From Ifrita kowaldi (taxonomy: Eukaryota > Chordata > Aves > Passeriformes > Cinclosomatidae): 64,000 nucleotides of DNA. The stretch spans positions 1,343-65,342 of the forward strand of contig VZRS01010808.1 of NCBI GenBank assembly GCA_013398055.1, given 5' to 3'. The translations under genes were made by a program, and so were the position numbers. Below are positions 24,156 to 33,599 of the stretch, one piece after another. The first letter of the stretch is position 1. Each line of letters opens with the position of its first letter. Below the pieces are notes generated by a model that was given only the letters and a program-made list of their open reading frames with translations, did no database searches and was not told where the DNA came from.

Positions 24156-26559
24156 AAGCAGAGCAAACACAAGGAGGGTGGTTTAAAGCAAAGGGTGTTT
24201 TCCATGGACTTCTGACCAAAAGCCCAAGGGCCAGCTCAGGGTTTGACTCCTTAAACGTCTTCTCTGGAAGAGAAAAAGGAGAGACACTTTTAGAAAGCAC
24301 CCAGACAACACAGAGCAGCACCCTGAGCAGCTGATGTGCTGTCCCACGGGCAGCTGGGGCATGGGCAGCGGTGCACAATAGCGGCTCTGTGTGCCCGGGA
24401 GCTGGGGACAGCACATGGAGGGGTGCTCACGGCCACCATCTGATGCACCTGCACTCACCTTTGAGTCAAGAATGCAAATAATTCACATCTGCAAATCCTG
24501 GGAAACCCATTAGTGCTGAAACTGGATCCGTTCAACCCACGAGGGGAGTTTGCCCGCGCATTGCTGCGGTTTCGGGGACGGTTGTATTGGCTGGGTATGA
24601 CAGAGCCCTCAGTCTGGGCTCTGCCGTACAGGTGGCGTGTCAAGAGCTGTGTTTTGGGTCCTCCAATCCACAGATGTTAACAGACAGGACAACCAGGTGC
24701 ACTCTCCTGGAAAAGCAGCTCGGGGGGGTCTCTCCTAGGACAGCCAGCCTGCTGCATGAGTGTCACACCAGTTACCCACCAGTACAAACCACACCAAAAG
24801 CACAGCTTGGAAAAATAAGACTGCAGCCTGCCCGGCACTGAAGGACAGCTTCCCATCACTGTCCAGCATAAAGGTGATGCTTCCAGGTGCATAGTAGATT
24901 TTATTAGGGACCAGCAGCTGAGATGCCACCTCCAGTGGGTTCCCGCACCAGCGGGACTGCAAACACATTGCTGGAGCAAGTTTGTATGTGTTGGCACTGC
25001 TCTGAATATTCCCTGCAGTAGGTTTGCTCTGGAGCAGATGGCAAAGTTTCATCACCATCTCTGTGTTTCACTGCTCTATTTCCCATGGACCTTCTAAGAC
25101 TTTTGTGTTTTAACTGAGAGTCCTGCTCCCTCACTGAAGCATCCCACACCCCACCAGGAGCAGTTATTGTTAGGGCGACTCAAGACTTGCTCACAGGAAG
25201 AGTCTTGCACGCTGTTAAACTCTCAGTGAGAGCCTCCAGAGGTTTTTTCAACCTCACATTCACTAGAACTTGCTGCTGAAAGAGGAATGGAGAGGAAGAC
25301 TTTTAGCTAGAAAAAGAACTAAAGGACTTTTAGCACCCTGCCAAGACACAGACACCTGGATCAAAGGCAAATAGATCCAATAAATAACAGCATACCCAGT
25401 AGACAGTCAGTAGAGAAGAGTGAGCAGTAGCACTAACACGTCTCCTCCACACTCCAGCGCACCACATGTACTTGTGGGTCTCAAATCAGCTGAGCAAAAC
25501 TCCTGGGGTTTCTCCAGCACAGAAACCTGTTGGCCAGAAGGACTCAGTAGCAGCCCAGCTACTGGGAAGCCTGGTCTACCCTGGCTTTGTGAATGCCTCT
25601 GGTGGGCAGCCACAGCCCCTTCCTCACACCTCACCTGCAGGTGTGACATAGTAGCAGTGCGCACCAACACAATTCTGGCAGTCCAGCAAGGGATGTGCTC
25701 CCACTGAAAACTTCCCACGGAGCAGGAGGGAACTAGAGGACAGATTTATAAATGGCTTCAGTACCCCTTTATGCAAGACCCAGAGAAACCTAACCGCCAA
25801 AATTATTTTGGCAAGGAGCTGACAGGCCAGGCAGTTGCTTATGCAACTTGTCTGAGCAGAAAAGCAAGGTAGAAACAATTACTGGGAAAGAAAAGAGAAA
25901 CGCCACTTGCCTTGCTGGGAATGCAAAGTGGTACCTGTAAATAGGAGCTTAAAAAGGAATATGTGTTTCCACAGGGTGAAAACCTGTGGTCGAGTAAGCT
26001 CAAAACATCATTACAGATGTCAGCAGGAGCAGGGAGATGCAGACCAAGTAATCCACTATAAAGCCCTGAATGCTCACTGACTTCTTCCTAAGGAAGCACC
26101 TTGAAACAATCCCGGAGGAATCCACAAGTTTGTATCATTTTTTTTTCAAGCCCCGCTTCCCCTCAGCACGTTGTCATCGTCTTCCCCAGGAGCAGAGTTG
26201 CTCCCAAGAAACCAGATCCCCCCAGGCACAAAGCACCTACTGTGTTCGCCCTGATGCTATCGGGAGGGGCTGGCCGGGTGCACGCGGTCAGGCAGCACCT
26301 AAGCTCGGGTGGCCCGGGGCTCTGGGGTGAAACAAGACTCTTCCTCCTCCCCCAGCACACCACAGCTTTGAGGCCATCATGGGGAGGACTGAAAATGCAG
26401 CATCTCCTTTGCTTATTCATATTTCACGGGGGAGCTCCGGCCTTGGCTGACACAACCCTCCACCAGGCGCTTCTGTCAATCCCTTCACGAAAGCCAGCAC
26501 TGCCACAAACGTTTGTTAGCTCCTCACGAGCTCCTGGCTGGAGGTGAGCTGGTCATATC
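24156..26559. other. Intergenic, no gene recognised
   Basis: Mixed sequence. The longest ORFs (about 150 codons near 26101-26547) overlap others and show no domain. Confidence 0.5.
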
Positions 26560-26725
26560 AACAGCAGATTTTTATTTCAAGGAAAGGAAAAAGTAAGCAA
26601 GTCAGGGAAACAGCTGTTAAACTGCAGGAATAATCAATTAGGAGGCAATTTCATAATTTTGAATAAGCTTGCTTGTAATTAAAAGCTTTTTGAAGGAAGT
26701 GATTATGCTCTAATTGATGGGAACT
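26560..26725. promoter_or_regulatory. Strong enhancer-like candidate with paired homeodomain sites
   Basis: Within 165 bp there are TAATCAATTA (26631-26640, a TAAT-N2-ATTA paired-homeodomain palindrome), TAATTA (26676-26681) and TAATTGAT (26711-26718), plus several AATT cores. The block is AT-rich against GC-rich flanks, with edges sharp enough to suggest a discrete element. It lies about 5 kb beyond the LMX1A 3' end. Conservation was not tested. Confidence 0.42.
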
Positions 26726-29574
26726 GTAAAGTCCAGGAAAGAGGCAGAGCAGTGGTTTGTACAACCATTTCTGGGGCATGGAATGGGCTGCAGGTCCCAC
26801 CACTGCTACCCAGCACATTGCAATGCTTTTGAGGATGGCACCTGCCTCCGGGTTTCTTCATGGCTCTCTAGCTCTTTGCCAAAGGCTCACTGATATTTTT
26901 CTCTGAATTCATTGCCCCTTCCCCATCTCACACTCCCAGGCAGTTCAGCCTGACATGGGAAAGCCACTGGTCAAACACCAGCCATGCTGCTTTGCTTCCC
27001 TGCCACTGTTTGCAGATGGCTGGCCAGGCTCAGCCAGCTGGTGCTAAGAATTGGCCCCATTTCTCATAGCCTGAATCTGAGGATCCAAACAGGCTTTCAG
27101 ATGGTTCACGGTGCCTCTGCTTAGGCCTCCTGCTCAGCCATGGTGAGACTGCTCCTTTTGTCTTAAGGGGAAGTAACCACCTCATCGTCCCCAACCACCC
27201 TGCTCCCAGCTAACATCCTCTTTTTTAGCTCTGCCATATTTGTTACTGCCCTGTAACCGTGTCCTGCCTGAGCTTCCCATCCTGTCTCCAGCTCTGACAC
27301 TCCAGCCTTTCTTGAAGAGCTTCCTGAAAAAGCAGTTTTTGCCCCATGGGATTAGGCTTCATGTGCCCCAGCCCCCAAGCCTTCTGCTGGGATGTCACCG
27401 ATCCTTCCTCACCCCTCCACCTACTCCAGGAGGAGACAGAGCAGCCAACAGTCAGTTATAGCTTCTGGCAGGCTCCAGCTAATCCTTTTGGAAGAGTTTC
27501 ACCAGTCTCCTCTCCCCAAACTCCTCAGGGGCTCTCTGGTTACTTCTCAAATACCTCCACGCACTCGGCTGCAGAGCCAAACCCTCCAAGCCTGGGACAC
27601 CAGTGTGAGGTTGTCAGGACAACATAAGCAGCCACCCAAGGCACAGGTGTTACGCTGCATCTCCAGTTCCATGATCTCATGCTGTATTTTCCAGGCAGTC
27701 CCTGCCTCTTTGAGTAAAGTTGCTCACTGTTTCCCCTCTCCTCCTTGCTCTCTCGTGCACAGCCTCGGGGCTCTTCGTGCTTGCATATTATTTTGAGCTT
27801 GTGCTGAGCACAGACTTGTTTCCTTGCAGATGCTCCTGGGAACGTGCAGAAAAGCCTAAGGCTTCATGGATACCTCCCTTCACAGCCCCTCCCCTCCCAG
27901 GCAGATACTATTGCATCTGTGCCGCAAGGAACAGAGGCGAGAGAGCCAGAGCTGCTGGGGGCCAGCCAGTTTCAGAGCACTGAGCTGAGATGCCAAAGCT
28001 CAGCTCTCCAGAGCACCAGTCTTGTCTGGGCTCTCTAAGAGCCCTAAATAAGATTGGTTAGGAACAATTGGTTGGGGCTCCTCACCCCACTGGAAGCCAC
28101 CAAACTGACAGGATGGTAGGGCAGTGCCTCCTGGGGTTCACCACCAGCTCCCCATCCCTGTGCCACAGGACCTGCCTGCCTCCTGCCATGGATTCACCCT
28201 GCCCTGGGACCATGATCCAACCCACCAGGCATCCCTCTGAATGAGCCTCCTGTTCTCAGGGTCATCAGAGGAGAAATCTGATCTCCCCTCTGAAGCAGCA
28301 GCTCTGAGGGCCCGGGGCGGTGGGAATCTGCTGTTCTTCACCGAAAGTGCTGCTGGTATTTGATCACTTGGAGTGTTTTGACATGGTTTGCAGTTGGATA
28401 CGCTCGTCCTCAGCATGTGAACTTAGACGTGTCAATCAGGCAAGTACATGTCAGCCTCCACATCAGTGTCTAGGAGGTCTAGAGCTGACAAGATAAACTT
28501 TTCATGACCAACACAGTTGCCACTTAGAGGAATGGAGACAAGAATTTGGTCTGATCTCCAACAAGATAAGAAGCTGTTATTCACCTTTTTACACCTGAGG
28601 AGCTTCTAACCCTTTTCTTGCCTTTCCATTGCAAGTCTTCCCCATTATATAAAGAAGTTTTTTGTTCCTTTTTAAAATAAATTTTCCATGCAGATGATGA
28701 GCAGTGGAAGAAAAGACATAGCAAATGCAAGTCACAGCTTTGGACAGCTGGTGTTACCAGGGATCTTGCTCACAGACCCACCATAAATCCAAGGCACTGG
28801 TCCTCAGTGGTTTGAGCCCTATCATGTGTCACAAGACAAGCGTTTTCTAATGGTGGGTGACATTTAGTGCCCAGAAGAGTGTCAATGTAGGTATCAAACA
28901 TCTGGCAAATTATTTCACTCTGGAAAGGTAACAGGAACAACCAAACTTTGGCATTTTCCCACAAAAAAAATAAACAAACCCAGAATTTGTCATCTCTCAT
29001 GTCCAGTTCCAAGAAAGGACCCTGCCTGTGGCTTCCTTGGGATTCGGGCCCTCTCCGCCTCCTGTGTGCAGAGAGATGACCCACGGATGTGGGCACGCGA
29101 GAAACTCTCCTGCAGGTTCTTCTCCCCTGGGACATGCCCACACCACAGCAGAAAGCAGCCCCCAAACACCCAGTGCAGCAAGGGCCGCGGAGGTGGCCGT
29201 GACCTGGGCTTCCCACATGGGTGTCCCCACTGCACAAGGATCTTTCCTTGGTTTGGGTGTTCCTCCCACCCATGCCCAGCTGGCAGGAGCCAGCACAGCT
29301 CCACTGACTGCAGTTACATGCTGAGATGGGCTACTCAGAGCAAGGCAAGGCTCCAGCCCTTTATCTGGAGGTGATTTTCCTAGACAGCAAGGTCACATCC
29401 TTCCAGGAAGCTTGCTTGCTCTGGCTCCTATGTCTGTACATTATAAGTCTCCAACAAATACCTGAAACTACCACCAAGATTCAAATACCCAGCTGCAAAC
29501 CCAGTCAGCATCGGCCAATGCCATTTTGATTTTCACTCATGGCTGCATCTGCCACAAGCTCCTGAGCTGTCCAT
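26726..29574. other. Intergenic, no gene recognised
   Basis: Mixed sequence. 27200-27460 is pyrimidine-rich on the plus strand. A minus-strand ORF at 28770-29273 (167 codons) and those overlapping it have no domain. Confidence 0.5.
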
Positions 29575-29675
29575 TCACAAAGAGCAAGTTAATTAACATA
29601 ATATCACTCAGAGCTGGCTGCCTATCAGTATCATCTAATCAGTGTCCTCAACTGACAAGTAATCCCTGACTTGAT
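29575..29675. promoter_or_regulatory. AT-rich enhancer-like patch
   Basis: TTAATTAA (29589-29596), CATAATATCAC, CATCTAATCAG and ACAAGTAATCCC (TAATCC, an OTX-type core) within 90 bp. Motif-only call. Confidence 0.28.
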
Positions 29676-30274
29676 CTCTCCTTGGCCACCGAGCAGTGCC
29701 TGAACAGAAGCAGCTTTGTTTGGAGTCACTGGAGGCACAAAGGTCAGCTCCCAACCTGTTCCTGGCATTGTCCTTGCCTTGGAGAGCAAGGTAGAACCTG
29801 TTTTCATGTCAGACCTTGTTCTTTTCTTCCTGGCTTTGACAAGAAGGTATCATTTGTCCTAGGGAGCCACTCCCCAGCTGAGAGTGGGCTCAGACATGGA
29901 GCACAGTGTGGCAAAGCAGCCCCATGAAAGGACATCCCAGGGGACAAACCAAGGGACATCTGACAACCCACCCAGCCTGACAACAGTCATCTGCCATGTA
30001 GTGACTCCATCACCTGCAGAAGATAAGGCCCAGCCAGTTTTGCTTTGGCAGGATCCATCCACACACTGAAATAAGGAACAAGAGGATATGAAATCCAGAT
30101 GACAGGAGGACCCACATCTGCTACTCCATGGCAAGATTGCAAACTGGGCTCATGTTCGGCCTGTGTTGAGCACAGGGCCAACTGGCAGAAGAACAGGTTT
30201 AAAACCACGAATTCTCCTGATTTTGCTAGACAAAAATCTGCCCTCATCCACAATCCTGATCCTTTCCCAAAACT
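29676..30274. other. Intergenic, no gene recognised
   Basis: Ordinary mixed sequence. Nothing specific is visible. Confidence 0.5.
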
Positions 30275-30660
30275 ACATACTCAATATAATAATTTTATAC
30301 ATATACACGTTTGTCTCAAGAAACTGTTATTACAGGGTGTCATTACATTTTCGCAAGATTTTAAAAGTAGGCAACCAGTCTGTATGACATGGGGGTTTTA
30401 ATTTGGGGGAAGCAATTTAGCAAGTGTAAATTGGCAGTTGGGCTGACGGAAAGCCAGGCTGATGCACCCGAGCATTTTTCAAATAAGAGATAGCTGTGGG
30501 TGGGGAAGACAAACCTTTTATCTTTAAAACATTAATAATAAACCCCCACAAATTTAAACATGATGTTTTAAGGAGTATCCAAGTGAGAGGAATTTTTGAG
30601 GCAATTTTAATAACCATTAAGGGAAACATCTATTTTTACATAGCAAGCCTGGTGTTAACC
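30275..30660. promoter_or_regulatory. Long AT-rich block, candidate conserved non-coding element
   Basis: About 385 bp unusually AT-rich for the window. It contains CAATATAATAATTTTATAC, GTCATTACATTTTCGC, ACATTAATAATAAACCC, CAATTTTAATAACCATTAAG and a non-repetitive sequence between them. It has no simple-repeat structure and no transposon signature. It lies 1.2-1.6 kb beyond the predicted LMX1A poly(A) site. Confidence 0.38.
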
Positions 30661-31445
30661 CAGCCATTGCCTGGAGCTGATCCTACAAATCATGCTGGTT
30701 TCGTGGGCCACAGCAGCTCCTCCACACCACCTATAATCCACCTCTCCCAGATCTGCCCTCTTTTCCACGTAGCACCAGCCAAGTATTTCTTCAAGAAAAC
30801 CAAGCCCAGTGTTAGAGAAATCTCATGCCATAATTTCCCCAACCTGTCCACCACAAGACAAGTCCAACCCTTTTCCCTGCTGCCATCTTAAAACAGAGCA
30901 AAACCCCAAACCAACCCAGGATATTTAGGCTGCTCTTAGGCTGCTCTTTATTTTACAACTTGGAAAATAAAAATTATTTTTCTTCTTACAGTCACACCAT
31001 TTTCGAATTTTTCTTTTTCCAGGTTGGACTCAGAAAACATTTTCTAGCACAGGAGCTGCAGAGCAGTGACTGACGATGGGCAGGAAGGAGAACACTTTGT
31101 TTTGAACATCTCAGAAAATGAGCTGTGGATCCTGATTTGCTGGCATATTTGTGGAACCTCTCTACGTCTGGGAGCTGTGACAACAATAATTCCTTTTGAA
31201 AAACACCCACCCATGCTGGTTAGGCAGTCCTAACATGGAGTTGCTCATGGTCCTGCCATGAAGGGCTGGGGTTCATGAAGTGCTGGTCCAGCCGAGACCC
31301 TGCTGAAGACCCCCAGCAAGCCCCTCTCTGCCACCTTGGGTGGGACCCAGAGACAGGTGTCTCACCTTCCAGATGCACCAATCTCTGTCTGTTGGCCACA
31401 GAGGACACTCCAAAGGCCAGTTTAATCGCAGACCACAGAATATGG
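30661..31445. other. Intergenic, no gene recognised
   Basis: Mixed sequence. A minus-strand AATAAA (TTTATT near 30949) could be an extended LMX1A poly(A) signal, but it lies beyond the CR1 insertion and a better-placed ATTAAA. A short duplication TTAGGCTGCTCTTAGGCTGCTC lies just before it. Confidence 0.45.
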
Positions 31446-31656
31446 TGAGCCACTGGCACAGATTGCCCAGAGAAGCTCAGGATGCCCCATCCCTGGAAGT
31501 GTCAAGGCCAGGTTGGATGGGGCTTGGAGCAATCTGGGATAGTGGAAGGTGTCCCTGCCCATGGCAGGGGGCTGGAACTGGATGCTCTTTGAAGTGTCTT
31601 CCAACCCACACCATGAAGGGGTCTGTGATTCTGTGAATTCTACGAATTCTATGATT
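31446..31656 (+). mobile_element. CR1 LINE, truncated 3' end, antisense to LMX1A
   Basis: It has the CR1 3' signature GGCACAGATTGCCCAGAGA, CCCCATCCCTGGAAGTGT, CAAGGCCAGGTTGGATGGGG, GGTGTCCCTGCCCATGGCAG, CTTCCAACCCA and a terminal TGATTCTGTGAATTC...TTCTATGATT series. It is 5'-truncated. It sits roughly 170 bp past the predicted LMX1A cleavage site, on the opposite strand. Confidence 0.92.
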
Positions 31657-31844
31657 ATGTGAATATTTGATATCAAAAACCCAATGAGCAGAAACTTCCC
31701 CTGTGCTCTCACTACACCCTACCCAAGACCTCGCTGCCTTTAGAGATGACTCAAACCCTTCCCTCTCCCAGTCAAAGAGGACACAACCACACAAGAAAAG
31801 ACCAGGCTTTTTTTTTTTTCTTTAACAGAGATTTTTTTTGTCAT

Positions 31845-31850
31845 TTTAAT
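31845..31850 (-). terminator. Candidate poly(A) signal ATTAAA of LMX1A
   Basis: ATTAAA is the commonest variant of AATAAA. On the minus strand it is followed by an A-rich stretch and then, about 45-60 bases on, a GU-rich region (TTGTGTGGTTGTGT, near 31785-31800) that fits a downstream element. No AATAAA was seen on the minus strand between the stop codon and this point. The next one, near 30950, lies beyond an inserted CR1 element. Confidence 0.55.
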
Positions 31851-32817
31851 TTCATGTCGGTATGTGATTTCTGACAGTGTGTCAGCATCTCCTGCCGGGT
31901 CAGCCATCTCCAGACCCTGCTACATTCAGTGTCAGACCGGACGGTGGTGACGAGCCAGTGTTTTGAGCCTCACAGTCACTTGCACGTCTTTATGGGTTGT
32001 CGCTTACATCATTTGTGAACAGCAGCACAAAAGGACACAACGCATGAAAACGGGTGTGGGGATGAGATGAGGGCCAGCTGAAGGCTCGACCCCAAGGAGA
32101 ACTTTCCCCAGGTTCCCACAGGTCTGGCAGGGATGAAGCTGAGCACAGGGTGGGAAAGGCAGGGCTGTCCCTCCTTTCTGCTTCCCCCAAGGGCTGGTGG
32201 CTTGGGCTGCAGCGTTTCCCAGTGCCAGCAGCTCACACCAGCCTAGCACCCAGATTTGAGGGTATGGGATGGGGTCGCTGGTGGAGGCAGGCTGGGCCCT
32301 GCTGGGGAAGGAAGAGGTGATGTGGAGAAGCACGGCTGAGCCCCAGTGGGCTGGGATGTCCACCAGCTCCAGCAGCATGTCCACCCCACGCTGACCTCCC
32401 GGACACGTCCAGCAGTGGGGACAGGACCTGGCCACCGTGCTGCCCCCATCAGTCTGCTGGCAAAAAGCAGGTTTCTGGACCCAGCTCTGCTTTGTGTTTC
32501 AACTGCGCCTTGAAACCAGTGGGGCAACCTGAGAACACCAAAAATAACCAACCCCAAAACCCAAACCTATCGCCTGAAATGAACTGATGTTCCTTCCCTG
32601 CCACTGGGCTTTTGCAACCTAAACATAACGTTTATAAAAAGTAAATTATTTCCTCTTATAACTTAAGTGCATTGAGTATTTCCTTAAATATGGTTCACAC
32701 TGAAAATAAAGTTACTTTTGCTGTACAGTAAATTTCTGATAGACTTAGAAATAAACTTTGTTGATACAATCTGGCAGGTGTGGCCGTGCAGTGCAACACT
32801 CCCAGCCACACGGCTCT

Positions 32818-32862
32818 GCACACACACACGTGCGTGCCCACACACACACACATCCACACGCA
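32818..32862. repeat. CA microsatellite in LMX1A 3'UTR
   Basis: Interrupted (CA)n with CGTGCGTGCC between two runs. It reads as a GU repeat in the LMX1A transcript. Length polymorphism is likely. Confidence 0.85.
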
Positions 32863-33438
32863 CAGCCCCGTCCTCGGGGACAGGGACAATGTTAGGGGTT
32901 TCTAGCTTTCTATATTCGCATGGGAACATCTATCTTAAAAGTCCCTACGTTTAAGCAGCGAGCGCTCAAACTGGTTGAGGGAACAGAGGGGAAAAAACAA
33001 ACACTGCAGCAACATTTCCCCTCGTGTTTCCCCAAAGCGTTGTCAGCTTTTCAAATTTCAAAGCCCGGCTGATGCTGAAGGCTTTCCCCATGCAAATCAG
33101 CAGTTTGCTCTTTCTAAAGGTGGAATACAGCACTGGGATGCTCCTACGGGAGAATCCCCCTCCCCCTGCTGAAACGAGAAATTTGTGTCCCCGTTTGAAA
33201 TTTGAAAATCCACCAGCCAGCTGCAAAAACCACTCCTGTCCCTAATCCTAGGCTCCTAAGAGAAACATGAAACTATGCAACCCATAACTTAACTCACTCC
33301 TTGGGAATCCCAAGCTACAACATATTTGACGGCATCCCAGCAGTGTTGCTCCCCTGCCTCCCACCCCTGGGAGCTCTGCGGCCCCTCCTGGGACAGCGCA
33401 GCGGCCGCGGCCGCCCCGTGCCGGGCACCACGCTGCGC

Positions 33439-33599
33439 TCAGGAGGTGAAGTAGGAGTTCTGCATGGAGTACAGGTGGTCGATGGGGTTTCCCACTCGTG
33501 CCTGGAGCGGCCCCGCGTCCGCCGTGCCAAGGAAGCAGTCCCCCAGGTTGCTCAGTGAGGTATCGTCGCTGTCCAGGTCGTGGAAGAGGGGCTCAGCAC
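33439..33599 (-). CDS. LMX1A: LMX1A terminal coding exon with stop
   Basis: There are 161 coding bases after acceptor CCCAAG|GTGCTGAG, preceded by a pyrimidine-rich tract. It encodes AEPLFHDLDSDDTSLSNLGD, CFLGTADAGPLQARVGNP and IDHLYSMQNSYFTS, followed by TGA at 33441-33439. The C-terminal end is strongly conserved among vertebrate LMX1 proteins. The visible difference from human is limited to the GTADAGPLQAR stretch. The exon continues into the 3'UTR. Confidence 0.96.

Larger units (their letters stand above)
31825..33438 (-). other. LMX1A: LMX1A 3' untranslated region (end inferred)
   Basis: The sequence from the stop codon to the first good poly(A) signal on the minus strand is about 1.6 kb, similar to the length expected for mammalian LMX1A. 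It holds an AT-rich block (32625-32790) and a CA/GT repeat (about 32818-32862). It contains no ORF related to the gene. A weaker variant signal (TATAAA on the minus strand, 32631-32636) could give a shorter form. The exact end is inferred from signals only. Confidence 0.6.

Noticed and set aside
30945..30956. Minus-strand AATAAA as the main LMX1A poly(A) signal
   Set aside because: It is about 0.9 kb further on, past a CR1 insertion. The ATTAAA at 31845 has a better GU-rich downstream region and gives a more usual 3'UTR length. It could still serve as a minor distal site.
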